From contig CAJWQX010000029.1 of NCBI GenBank assembly GCA_913045265.1, positions 1 through 43,663 of the forward strand: 43,663 nt of DNA, read 5' to 3'. This stretch comes from UBA11889 sp002313255 (GTDB lineage Bacteria; Pseudomonadota; Gammaproteobacteria; Pseudomonadales; Azotimanducaceae). A program made the translations under genes and the position numbers. The number at the start of each line of letters is the position of its first letter. Position 1 is the first letter of the stretch. Below are positions 8,363 through 16,807 of the stretch, piece after piece. The notes below the pieces were generated by a model that saw only the letters and a program-made list of their open reading frames with translations, did no database searches and was not told the origin of the DNA.

Positions 8363-9605
8363 CGTCGCGAAACGGACCGGTGTCCATGCGGGGCTCTTTC
8401 GGCATCCCGAGCACGCGCTCGGCGATGATGTTGCGCTGAATTTCGTCCGTACCCCCCGCAATCGACGTGGCTGGGACCGAAATGAGAATTTCCGCGATCA
8501 AGCCGGCTAACGGCCCATCCTCGTCTCCCAGCATGCTGTCACTTCCGCTGATCATGGTATGTACCTTGGAAGCCTGCCGGGCGACATGACTCGCGGCCAA
8601 CTTACCTAAGGAACCTTCAGGCCCTTGGGGTCGACCCTGCTGTTGGGCGGCGCGAGCACGGCGAGCTGTCCACTCGGCCGTCCTGGCCTTGATCATCAGT
8701 TCGGCGATGGCTTGTCTGACGACGGGATCGTCAATTTTTCCCGTTTCAATAGCTCGTTCGAAGACCAGGTCCACCCGACCAGCACGTTGCGGATACCATT
8801 TGTATGGTTCCATAACGGTAGCTGTTTCATCGCGTTCTTCGTCGTATATACGACCCTCGAGGTCGCGGTCCCGATGCACCGACCGCAGCGTATCGGCGCT
8901 ACGGCGTTCGTGCATTAGCGTGGTCATGGCAACTTTCCAGCCGTTACCGATCCGATCCACTTGGTCCTCTGGAGCAACCACGGCATCGGTAAAAAACACC
9001 TGATTGAAAGACGCATGGCCGTTCATCTGCTTGAGCGGATGTACGTTCACGCCGGTTTGATGCATGTCGATGACGAAGTAAGAAAGTCCGTCATGTTTGG
9101 GCGCTTCCCAGTCGGTGCGCGCAAGCAGTAGCCCGTAATCGGCATGGTGCGCGCTCGTGGTCCAGACTTTCTGACCGTTGATGATCCACTGGCTACCATC
9201 GAAGTCGGCTCTTGTGATGGCGCCGGCAAGGTCGGAACCGCTTCCCGGCTCGCTAAACAACTGGCACCATGTATCTTCGCCCGTGAGAATGCGTCTTAGG
9301 TATCGAGACTTTTGGCTATCGTTACCGTGCTCAAGAATCGTCGCTGCTGCCAACAGACGGATACCACTACGGGCCACGGTGACCGCGTTTATACGGGCGA
9401 ATTCCTCATCCACGATCGGATTAAAAACCAAGGACAAGTCCTTCCCAAACCACTGCGATGGCCACGTGGGCATTCCCCAACCGGATTCGGCGAGTTTGGA
9501 ACGCCATTCGATTAATGAGGCATTCGGATCCCAATTGGATTCGAGCCAAAGCCTTAGCTCATTACGAAGCTTCTCGCCGTCTAGGGGTTGCATCAGTGCT
9601 GCCAC
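8331..9605 (-). CDS. Acyl-CoA dehydrogenase, large subunit type
   Basis: 424 residues with the N-terminal helical, middle beta and C-terminal helical ACAD domains. WCQLFSEPGSGSDLAG and WIINGQKVWTTSAHHADYGLLLART are the FAD and acyl-binding signatures; the C-terminus has SIAGGTDEIQRNIIAERVLGMPKEP. Where many ACADs carry the catalytic Glu (xEGT), this one has Gly (GGT), as in heterotetrameric FadE26-like enzymes. The adjacent smaller ACAD overlaps it by 13 bp, so an alpha2beta2 enzyme is likely. It oxidises an acyl-CoA to enoyl-CoA and passes electrons to ETF. The start could also be the Met at codon 5. Confidence 0.95.
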   Translation of the reverse strand: MAALMQPLDGEKLRNELRLWLESNWDPNASLIEWRSKLAESGWGMPTWPSQWFGKDLSLVFNPIVDEEFARINAVTVARSGIRLLAAATILEHGNDSQKSRYLRRILTGEDTWCQLFSEPGSGSDLAGAITRADFDGSQWIINGQKVWTTSAHHADYGLLLARTDWEAPKHDGLSYFVIDMHQTGVNVHPLKQMNGHASFNQVFFTDAVVAPEDQVDRIGNGWKVAMTTLMHERRSADTLRSVHRDRDLEGRIYDEERDETATVMEPYKWYPQRAGRVDLVFERAIETGKIDDPVVRQAIAELMIKARTAEWTARRARAAQQQGRPQGPEGSLGKLAASHVARQASKVHTMISGSDSMLGDEDGPLAGLIAEILISVPATSIAGGTDEIQRNIIAERVLGMPKEPRMDTGPFRDVMKNPGPAAP

Positions 9606-10708
9606 CGCGTGACTAATTGTTCTTTGTGATAGGAGGGATCACCAAAAAATACTTCGGAACTTTTGGCGCGTTTGAACCAAAGGTGTGTGTCGTTGTCCCA
9701 GGTAAATCCGATGCCGCCGTGAATTTGGATGCATTCAGCTGCGATTCGCATGTAGGCCTCGGAGGCCGCTGCTTTGGCTAGGTTCGCGAGTACGGGCAAC
9801 TCTGGGTCGCTAGATGCAGCGGCCGTCGCCGCGTAATAGGCCGCGGACTTGGCCATTTCTACGTCGAGCAACATGTCGGCGCATTTGTGTTTGATGGCCT
9901 GGAACGATCCGATCGCCCGACCGAATTGGATTCGTTCCGCCGCGTATTTGACGGTTTCGTCAACTAAGTGTTGCGCGCCTCCCACCATTTCGTTGGCGAG
10001 ACCGATTGCAGCTAGATCGAGCGTCTCCGCCAACTTGGCCGATTGATCAGCGTTCCCGCCAAGACGTCGTGCGGCGACATCGACAAATTCGAGTTGCGTT
10101 AGTTTGCGAGTTGAGTCAATGGTTTTAACGACGCGCCGCTTTAATCCTGGCGCATCACCGTCTACTAAGAAAAATCCAATGTTGTCGGCCCCGTTCCTGT
10201 TGGTGGTCCGAGCGACGACGATGATGAAGTTGGCAATGTGCCCATCAAGGACATAACGTTTGGTCCCGTTTAATCGGTTATTTTTGGCCGTAAGCTCGAT
10301 CGAATCGGTGTCCCACTTCCCGAAGCTTTCGAACACCGCAAGGGTTGCGATACGGGTGCCAGTCGCTATATCCGGCAACAGTTCGGATTTCTCCGATTCG
10401 GTGGCGACGTTCATAATTGCGGTCGCGCCTAGCGCAGTCGCGAGAAACGGTGCACAGAGAAGCGTTCGCCCCATTTCTTCAAACAGAATTCCAAGTTCGG
10501 CATAGGACAGCCCGAGTCCGCCGTATGTCTCGGGTATGTGAGTCGCCGTGAAACCGAGTTCGCTAGAGAGTTGTGCCCAGACAATGGGGTCGTAGCCTTG
10601 ATGCGTTTCCATAAGCCGGCGAACTTCGACGGTTGGTGATTTATCGGCCAAGAACTTTTGCGCCGTTGCCCGAAGCTGATCCTGTTCTTCGTTAAAGGTG
10701 AATTGCAT
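9593..10708 (-). CDS. Acyl-CoA dehydrogenase, small subunit type
   Basis: 371 residues. It begins MQFTFNEEQDQLRATAQKFL and shows the ACAD fold, with ALGATAIMNVA, FQAIKHKCADMLLDVEMAKSAAYYA and IQIHGGIGFTWDNDTHLWFKRAK. The usual middle-domain FAD signature is weak and the C-terminal catalytic Glu site reads FFGDPSYH, features shared with FadE27-like partner subunits. It is read just before the 8331-9605 gene and overlaps it by 13 bp. A good ribosome site (GAGGAAGGGG) precedes the ATG. I infer a heteromeric acyl-CoA dehydrogenase for a bulky or branched acyl-CoA, by analogy with actinobacterial steroid side-chain enzymes; the actual substrate is unknown. Confidence 0.93.
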   Translation of the reverse strand: MQFTFNEEQDQLRATAQKFLADKSPTVEVRRLMETHQGYDPIVWAQLSSELGFTATHIPETYGGLGLSYAELGILFEEMGRTLLCAPFLATALGATAIMNVATESEKSELLPDIATGTRIATLAVFESFGKWDTDSIELTAKNNRLNGTKRYVLDGHIANFIIVVARTTNRNGADNIGFFLVDGDAPGLKRRVVKTIDSTRKLTQLEFVDVAARRLGGNADQSAKLAETLDLAAIGLANEMVGGAQHLVDETVKYAAERIQFGRAIGSFQAIKHKCADMLLDVEMAKSAAYYAATAAASSDPELPVLANLAKAAASEAYMRIAAECIQIHGGIGFTWDNDTHLWFKRAKSSEVFFGDPSYHKEQLVTRWQH

Positions 10709-10797
10709 GAGGTCCCCTTCCTCATCGACAGTGTAACCGCGAGCCGAGAAACGCGGGCTGTGTATGCCCCCTAGATATCCTTGCTCAATCGCGTTCG

Positions 10798-11586
10798 CTA
10801 AATAACAATCCCCGCTAATGGATCTTCAACGCCGCGTTGCTCCCGTTGCCGGTCAACGAGATGTTGTGTCAAAGAGACCCCCGTATCGGCTGAAAGGCGA
10901 GCAATGGCGACATGCCCGCCGCTCGCAGACGCGTATGCGGCGACCGGTGAACCGGGATAACAGGCGGTGGTTGCCCCGGCTGACTTGTCGCCCCAAACAT
11001 GGATGTGGCCAAGCGCTAGATAGTCGAATCCCGAATTACGGATTTCTTCTTTGGTGATTTGTGAGGAACCGATTCCCGCACGTTTCTCAACGACTTGGCC
11101 GTGCGCGAGGCCTATATTCCACCGGTCGGCAACGGGCTCAGGCGTCCCGGCCAGCGGGGCATTTTCAGGGGCGTGCTCGGCCATTGCTTTACCCCATACA
11201 CGGGCACCGAGTTCAGGAAACTCAATGATATCTCCCCGATGGTCGAGGACGGCGTGCACGTGATTCCCGGCCGTAGCTAGTTCGATTCGATACCAAACCG
11301 AATAGTCATCGTGGACGTCATGATTCCCCGGGAGAAGAACGGTCGCGCACGACAGTCGCTGCAGTTGATTGCAGACAAACTCGAAATCTTCATTGGGCAC
11401 GCGGTTATTGTCGAAGAGGTCGCCAACGATTAAGAGTAAGTCAGCAGATTTGTCGAGCGCGACTTGTACAACGGCAGCAAAGGCGCGCTCAGCACCGTTG
11501 CGGTACTCGCCAGCGGTATCGGTGGTAAAGCGACTATCCAGGTGCACGTCCGACGTGTGCACAAGTTTCAAGGGTCGTTCATGCAT
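10798..11586 (-). CDS. SbcD/Mre11-like calcineurin-fold metallophosphoesterase
   Basis: 262 residues. All metallophosphoesterase motifs are visible: D13-x-H15 (SDVHLD), G55-D56 with N60 (GDLFDN), GNHD at 87-90, H162 (AHGQ) and GHIH at 193-196. The LKLVHTSDVHLDSRF start and PGSPVAAYASASGGHVAIA end match the exonuclease SbcD/YhaO group rather than general phosphatases. It is shorter than SbcD (about 400) and lacks the capping domain. No SbcC/Rad50 ATPase gene is nearby. The ATG is not preceded by a recognisable ribosome site. It lies between the aldo/keto reductase and acyl-CoA dehydrogenase genes on one strand, an unexpected place for a nuclease. Confidence 0.9.
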   Translation of the reverse strand: MHERPLKLVHTSDVHLDSRFTTDTAGEYRNGAERAFAAVVQVALDKSADLLLIVGDLFDNNRVPNEDFEFVCNQLQRLSCATVLLPGNHDVHDDYSVWYRIELATAGNHVHAVLDHRGDIIEFPELGARVWGKAMAEHAPENAPLAGTPEPVADRWNIGLAHGQVVEKRAGIGSSQITKEEIRNSGFDYLALGHIHVWGDKSAGATTACYPGSPVAAYASASGGHVAIARLSADTGVSLTQHLVDRQREQRGVEDPLAGIVI

Positions 11587-11658
11587 AAGGGAGGCATTCT
11601 AGCGCAGCGTCGTCGAACGCGTCTTGGAACGAAATTCGGCCGACTGATCGCAGTGTCG

Positions 11659-12765
11659 TTAACGATCGGGCGTGGGAGTGTTCGGATCCAAGAGTCCCTC
11701 GTCTTTCAACTCGTGCCATACATTGGTTGGGACTGGGGTCATCAAATAGTCACGGTTTTGTTCGGCTTCCCGACGGCTTTTAGCACCGGGTATGACGGCT
11801 GCGACCGCTGGATGAGCTAACGGAAATTGCAGAGCGACTGCGGCCAGCGATACGTTGTACGCAGTGCAAATGCTCGCCATGCGGTGGGTCTTTTCGATAA
11901 TGTCGGAGGGTGCTTGGTCGTACATGTAGGTCGCCGTGCCGAACGAATTAGCAAGCCAACCGCTGGCATATGGTGCTGCGATGATGACGCCAATGCCTCG
12001 TTTATCGCAAAGCGGTAGGACACGCTGTAAAGCGCGAGTTTCGAGAAGCGTGTAGCCGCCCGCGATCACGAAAAAGTCGAGATCAACAAGATCGGCGATG
12101 CGTTCGCAGAGATCCTCGTGCGCGCTTGTCAGCCAACTGTCCGCGTTGCGTGATTCCAAGTTGCAGCCGCAACCGATGGCTTTGATGGCACCAAGCGCGC
12201 GCAGTTCTTGGAGCGCTGTTGCGCCGCCCCCACGGTTGGAATCAAGTTCTTCAAGGTGTTCTTCGATTTGCCTAGGCGGGTGGTAACCGTAATCGATGTC
12301 GTGAATCGTTAAACTGTCGACGCGCGAATGCCCGAGACGTTGCAGTGATTCGTGATGCTGAGACTGAATGCGTTGGTAGGTGTAGTCGAATTCGACGCGA
12401 AAACCGGTGATCGGATCCCGTGGTGTTCGAACTTGCCCGCCAGGCGACAGCGTACGTTTGCCTTCATCCCTTTGGGGCTCTGGCACCAGGGATTTACCGA
12501 CCTTGGTGTTGATGCAGTAGCGGTCTCGGTCATCGATACCGGCGAGTGCTAATCCCAACCGACGTTCCGAGCGACCAAGACCGTACCAGGGCGCGGTATC
12601 GAAGAAACGAACGCCGCTGGCCCAAGCGGCGTTCACGGTATCAAGGCTGGTCTGAGTTGGTACGTCGGCACTCCCGATGGTGCCTCCTCCGAAGCCCAAC
12701 GGCGTGACGTACAGGTCGCTTTTCCCGACGCGGCGTGGCGAGGAGAGGTCCATATCAAGCACCAC
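11659..12765 (-). CDS. Aldo/keto reductase (D-threo-aldose 1-dehydrogenase-like)
   Basis: 368 residues on a TIM barrel. The catalytic tetrad is visible: Asp and Tyr in FFDTAPWYGLGRSERRLG, Lys in CINTKVGKSL and His in SLTIHDIDYGY. The C-terminal AAVIPGAKSRREAEQNRDY segment binds the NADP phosphate. The DIDYG and AAPYASGWLA segments are typical of the L-fucose/D-threo-aldose dehydrogenase branch. The start is uncertain: GTG at 12765, an adjacent GTG, or ATG at 12753, which puts the barrel motifs at the usual distance. It sits between the D-aminoacylase-like gene and the phosphoesterase on the same strand. Confidence 0.93.
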   Translation of the reverse strand: MVLDMDLSSPRRVGKSDLYVTPLGFGGGTIGSADVPTQTSLDTVNAAWASGVRFFDTAPWYGLGRSERRLGLALAGIDDRDRYCINTKVGKSLVPEPQRDEGKRTLSPGGQVRTPRDPITGFRVEFDYTYQRIQSQHHESLQRLGHSRVDSLTIHDIDYGYHPPRQIEEHLEELDSNRGGGATALQELRALGAIKAIGCGCNLESRNADSWLTSAHEDLCERIADLVDLDFFVIAGGYTLLETRALQRVLPLCDKRGIGVIIAAPYASGWLANSFGTATYMYDQAPSDIIEKTHRMASICTAYNVSLAAVALQFPLAHPAVAAVIPGAKSRREAEQNRDYLMTPVPTNVWHELKDEGLLDPNTPTPDR

Positions 12766-12830
12766 GGCTCAATAGGGAACGTTTCGCCTTTGGCCCAAAG
12801 TCAGCACCCGTTGGCGATGGTTCAATCAAC

Positions 12831-12860
12831 GAAGTCGAAGGCACCGTCGCCGTCGACTTC
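12831..12860 (-). terminator. Hairpin downstream of the D-aminoacylase-like gene
   Basis: The arms GAAGTCGA (12831-12838) and TCGACTTC (12853-12860) are perfect 8-bp complements. Inside them, after one mismatch, GGC pairs with GCC, leaving a 6-base loop. On the minus strand it lies 23 bp past the stop of the 12883-14529 gene, a normal place for a transcript end. There is no T-run after it, so it may be a 3' stabilising or Rho-associated hairpin rather than an intrinsic terminator. Confidence 0.35.
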
Positions 12861-12882
12861 TCACCAATGGCATGTTGAAGGT

Positions 12883-14529
12883 TTAGGCTTGATGCCTTAA
12901 AACACTGCCGGCTCGTGTGCCGGTGTGCTCGCCTTCCGAGACGCTAATTTGTCCGTTCACCAAAGTCGCCTTGTAACCCATCGATTTTTGAATATAACGC
13001 GGCGCGCCGCCCGGGAAATCGTGCACCAGTTCGGGTTGACGCTCGGCAACCGTATTCGGGTCGAAGACGTTGACATCTGCTCGCATTCCGGTCGCAAGAG
13101 TCCCTCGGTCTGACAAGCCAAGTACCCGCGCGGGTCCCGATGTCATTCGCCGAATACCTTCGCCCATGCTGTAGATGCCGGCCTCGCGGATCCAGTGAGA
13201 CAGGATGAAGCTGGTCCATCCTGCGTCCATGATCTGGGAGACGTGTGCGCCTGCGTCGCCTAGGCTTGGAAAGATGTGCTCACTCTTAAGGAGATCACCC
13301 AGTTCCTTGAGGCTTTGGTTAAACATTCGCAGGTTAAAAAGCGCTCGGCCACTCGTTTCGCGGGAAAGTCGGATGAACGTTTCAGACCAGTGCTCCCCAG
13401 CTGCATCGGCGGTCGCTTTCAGATTTTCTTCCGGTGCTAAGGTGTAGTTGGGCGAATCGCCTGCACCGAGGTAGAACACGTTTTGCATCGGCATGGTTCG
13501 ACCGTCTTGCGCGCGGGCCTCCTCGACAAGTTTGGTGCTTGTTTCCGCATCGTTGATGGCGGTCAGGCGTCCCGGGAGATCCATCTTGCGGATCGCATCC
13601 CATGTTTCTCCTTGTACTGGAAGGTTGGATTGAAGCCCAAACATGAAACCCGATCCACGTACTTGGGTTATGGCTGTGAAGTCACCACCACCTGAGCAGA
13701 GTTGTTCTAGACCCTTGGCGGAAGCTTTGCCAGCACCTTCCTGAGGGCCGGTCCCGTAGCTAAAAAGTATACGACCCTTGGTCGTATTCGCCATTTTCGT
13801 GAGCACTTCAAAATCCGCCCCGACTGCCTGCATCAGAGCGTTGCGTGCACCAACTTCCTTGCCAATTTCGACCAGCTCGTTCGGATCCGCAAACGTCCCG
13901 GGGATCGACCGCCCATCGGGTAGTTTGTGGGGCGGGTAACGGTTGGTCGAAAATCCTATCGCACCTCCGTCAATGGAATGACCCACCACCTTGGCCATTT
14001 CGCTCAGTTCTTCTGGTGTGGCCTGTTCCTCCACCGCCCGTTCACCCATGACGTAGAAGCGCACGGCACAGTGACCGACCATGCCAGCAACGTTGAGGGC
14101 AGGATCGAGTGAATCGATCGCGTCCAAATAGCCGCCGTAGTCTTCCCAAGTCCATGGGAGCCCGGTCAGGATCGCGTGTTTCGGAATATCCTCGACGGTT
14201 TCCATCATGCCGGCAAGCAAATCTCGGTCGGTGGGTTTGCATGGTGCAAAGGTGACGCCGCAGTTACCCATCAGGGCCGTGGTTACACCGTGCCAGCTGA
14301 CGGGTGTCATCAATGGATCCCAACCGATTTGGGCGTCCAAGTGCGTGTGGAGATCGACGAAACCAGGGGTTACCACATGACCCTCTGCATTGATCTCTTC
14401 CTTGCCTTTCCCCTCGACCTTGCCGATGGCGGAAATCAGACCGTCATCAATTGCGAGATCACCAGGGATGGGCTCGGCGCCTGTGCCGTCGACAATGTCT
14501 CCATTTCGAATAACGATGTCGTGAGCCAT
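12883..14529 (-). CDS. N-acyl-D-amino-acid deacylase-like amidohydrolase
   Basis: 548 residues in the D-aminoacylase/amidohydrolase-3 group. A small beta-sandwich formed by both termini flanks a TIM barrel. H61 and H63 (VDLHTHLDAQ) bind the first metal. The GNCGVTFAP motif carries the Cys used as a metal ligand in D-aminoacylases. SLGDAGAHVSQ carries the catalytic Asp, and the end has ADVNVFDPNTVAERQPELVHDFPGGA, which is typical. The preferred reaction is hydrolysis of an N-acyl amino acid or related amide, but many members of this group have unknown substrates. A strong GGAGGA site precedes the ATG. It heads a minus-strand run with the AKR, phosphoesterase and two acyl-CoA dehydrogenase genes. 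Confidence 0.93.
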   Translation of the reverse strand: MAHDIVIRNGDIVDGTGAEPIPGDLAIDDGLISAIGKVEGKGKEEINAEGHVVTPGFVDLHTHLDAQIGWDPLMTPVSWHGVTTALMGNCGVTFAPCKPTDRDLLAGMMETVEDIPKHAILTGLPWTWEDYGGYLDAIDSLDPALNVAGMVGHCAVRFYVMGERAVEEQATPEELSEMAKVVGHSIDGGAIGFSTNRYPPHKLPDGRSIPGTFADPNELVEIGKEVGARNALMQAVGADFEVLTKMANTTKGRILFSYGTGPQEGAGKASAKGLEQLCSGGGDFTAITQVRGSGFMFGLQSNLPVQGETWDAIRKMDLPGRLTAINDAETSTKLVEEARAQDGRTMPMQNVFYLGAGDSPNYTLAPEENLKATADAAGEHWSETFIRLSRETSGRALFNLRMFNQSLKELGDLLKSEHIFPSLGDAGAHVSQIMDAGWTSFILSHWIREAGIYSMGEGIRRMTSGPARVLGLSDRGTLATGMRADVNVFDPNTVAERQPELVHDFPGGAPRYIQKSMGYKATLVNGQISVSEGEHTGTRAGSVLRHQA

Positions 14530-14882
14530 AAGTTCCTCCGTGTAAGACGAGCCTGGGATCTGAGCGCAGGTGCCCGGCCTCCCAATAAACTCAGTTGCGT
14601 AACCTTCAAAAGCGAAGGGCGCCTGACATAATGCTCAATACTACCTATGTCCCTAGGTTTTAACAAAAAGTCATGTGTTGGATGCTCTTTGCGCTTATAT
14701 GTACGGAAACGGTGTGTGTTTCGTAAGTTATGGATCTCAGGAATGGGCGACTGTGACGATTGATTCATGGGGACTATGGGAGATCTCCACTGGAAACGAC
14801 GGTTTGATTGGCCTTGAGTGCGCCCGGTGAAAATTTCTGTCTGGTTGCATTATTGCCTTCGAATGTTGACGGGGCTTGAGCA
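14530..14882. other. Divergent intergenic region, no gene seen
   Basis: This 353-bp gap separates the divergent D-aminoacylase-like (-) and EamA transporter (+) genes and must contain both promoters. It is more AT-rich than its surroundings. I see no tRNA cloverleaf, no convincing ORF with a ribosome site, and no strong sigma70 pair. Short ORFs that cross it on the minus strand have no family features. Confidence 0.6.
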
Positions 14883-15878
14883 ATGAGAGGACAACGGCGT
14901 TGGGTGTTGGGAGGAGTGACGGATGAAAATGAAAGCGCTTTGGCGGCGTCGGCAGTCGGCCGGCGGGCGGCTGGTGCATACGGACTTTTGATCCTGACGA
15001 CGTTTTTTTGGGGTGCAAACGCGGTACTAGCGAAACTGGCTGTGGGCGAAATTTCGCCGATGGCGTTGGTGAGTATGCGATGGCTAGGCGTCGTTTTGGT
15101 GTTAGCGCCGTTTGCTATCCGATCAGTGGCTTCGGATTGGGCCGCGTTGCGTGCACGCTGGCCATACTTGATGACGATGGGCGCGTTGGGGCTTGCCGTC
15201 TTTAATGGGATCTTTTACTGGGCTGCACATCATACGTCGGCAATCAACATAGGGATCCTTCAGGGTGTCATGCCAATGTTTATTTTACTTGGCACCGTTG
15301 GGCTATACCGAGCGCGTATTTCGCTGTATCAAGCATTAGGGGTCGGCATCACGATGTTGGGCGTCGTGGTAGTTGGCATAGAAGGAGATCTCAATCAGCT
15401 TCGAACGGTTTCGTTTAACCGGGGTGATCTACTGGTGCTGCTCGCGTGTGCCTTGTATGCGGCCTACACGATTGGGCTGCGTCACCGGCCGGAGACAGGC
15501 GCGGTCAACCTCTTTATGGCGTTGGCTTCGTCTGCCTTTCTGATGTCGTTACCCATGCTGCTCATGGAGGTGAGATTGGGTTGGACGCAGCCACCGACGT
15601 CTCTCGGATGGGCGATCGCGGGGCTGGTCGCTATTTTCCCGTCGCTGTTAGCGCAAATATTTTTCATTCGCGGCGTGCAACTGATTGGCCCTGCTCGCGC
15701 CGGTATTTTTCTTAACCTTGTTCCGTTGTTTGCCGTGACGTTGGCGTTCTTTGTATTGGACGAACAGTTGCAAATGCATCACCTCACAGCATTGATTCTT
15801 GTGGTAGCAGGCATCGGGTTGGCAGAACGATCGAGTATGCTTGGACGGTCGAATAGAACGGAGCAAGCACGAAAATGA
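14883..15878 (+). CDS. EamA-type DMT-family transporter
   Basis: 331 residues with ten predicted membrane helices in two EamA halves. The first starts AYGLLILTTFFWGANAVLAKLA and the second GDLLVLLACALYAAYTIGLRHR. The APARAG-like IGPARAGIFLNLVPLFAVTLAFFVLDEQL segment before the last helices is typical. Members export amino acids, nucleosides or other metabolites, or import small substrates. The start is not certain: ATG 14883 lies after a poor site, and GTG or TTG codons at residues 8, 9 and 12 could also serve. The stop overlaps the next start (ATGA), so transporter, cyclase-family hydrolase and kinase look like one operon that could take up and process a common compound. Confidence 0.92.
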   Translation: MRGQRRWVLGGVTDENESALAASAVGRRAAGAYGLLILTTFFWGANAVLAKLAVGEISPMALVSMRWLGVVLVLAPFAIRSVASDWAALRARWPYLMTMGALGLAVFNGIFYWAAHHTSAINIGILQGVMPMFILLGTVGLYRARISLYQALGVGITMLGVVVVGIEGDLNQLRTVSFNRGDLLVLLACALYAAYTIGLRHRPETGAVNLFMALASSAFLMSLPMLLMEVRLGWTQPPTSLGWAIAGLVAIFPSLLAQIFFIRGVQLIGPARAGIFLNLVPLFAVTLAFFVLDEQLQMHHLTALILVVAGIGLAERSSMLGRSNRTEQARK

Positions 15879-16804
15879 CGATGTCGACGGTCGAACTAGA
15901 AACACTCTTTGAAGACGTAAAAAACTGGGGTAAATGGGGTGACGACGATGAACGAGGTGCACTCAATTACATCACACCGGCACGAGTCGCAGCCGCGGCC
16001 AGCTTGATAGAAGATGGCACGACCGTCAGTTGCTCGCTTGAATTTCCAACGCGCCCGGCACCTGATAATCCGAGGCCAGCACAGCACATGATGGTTGTGG
16101 CGGGGGATGCTTGCACTGAAACCGGTATTCCCGGTATGGAATCCGCGATGGATTATATAGGGGTGGCGTTCCATGGGATGGCAGTGACACACATTGACGC
16201 CTTGTGCCACGTTTTCGTGAAAGAGACGATGTACAACGGATTTAAAGCAACTGAGGTTAAAAGTACCGGTGCAACCCGAAATAGCATCATGGCAGGGAAG
16301 GAAGGCATCGCGGGTCGCGGTGTTTTGTTAGATATACCTCGACTAAAAGGTGTCGACTGGCTCGACATTGACGAACGCGTATCCCCCGAAGATCTCGAAG
16401 CCGCAGAACGCGATCAGAACGTCACCGTTGGCGAGGGGGATATCCTACTAATCGCGACAGGACGTGATGCGAGACGGAAATCGAAGGGATCGTGGGCGCC
16501 TACCGAAGGTTTGGCCGGATTGGATGGACGTGCGGTTCGGTGGCTGCATGACCGTCGTATCGCGATGCTTGGGTCGGACGGGGTGTCAGATGCGATCCCC
16601 AACACCGACACGGAAGGGTGGCCGATGCCGATACATCAGTGTGGCATCGTAGCGATCGGACTTCATTTGCTTGACAACTTGCGGCTGGATGCACTTGCCA
16701 ATGCTTGTGTTGAACGAGGACGTTGGGAATTTTTCATTTCGATCGCGCCGCTTCAAGTTGTTCGGGGAACTGGCTCCCCGGTTAACCCCATCGCGGTGTT
16801 ATAG
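15875..16804 (+). CDS. Cyclase-family (kynurenine formamidase-like) hydrolase
   Basis: 309 residues matching the metal-dependent cyclase family (PF04199 type). The metal motif is clear: H106-x-D108-x3-H112 in VTHIDALCHVF. GWPMPIHQCGIVAIGLHLLDNL near the C-terminus supplies the second His region. The opening WGKWGDDDERGALNYITPARVAAAA is typical of the bacterial branch often annotated as putative cyclase. The family includes arylformamidases and isatin hydrolases; the exact substrate cannot be given. It is translationally coupled to the transporter upstream (ATGA overlap), and the kinase gene follows after 3 bp. Confidence 0.93.
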   Translation: MTMSTVELETLFEDVKNWGKWGDDDERGALNYITPARVAAAASLIEDGTTVSCSLEFPTRPAPDNPRPAQHMMVVAGDACTETGIPGMESAMDYIGVAFHGMAVTHIDALCHVFVKETMYNGFKATEVKSTGATRNSIMAGKEGIAGRGVLLDIPRLKGVDWLDIDERVSPEDLEAAERDQNVTVGEGDILLIATGRDARRKSKGSWAPTEGLAGLDGRAVRWLHDRRIAMLGSDGVSDAIPNTDTEGWPMPIHQCGIVAIGLHLLDNLRLDALANACVERGRWEFFISIAPLQVVRGTGSPVNPIAVL

Positions 16805-16807
16805 GGC

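Noticed and set aside
14530..14882. Minus-strand ORFs across the intergenic gap
   Set aside because: No family features, no convincing ribosome site, and they overlap the starts of the flanking genes.
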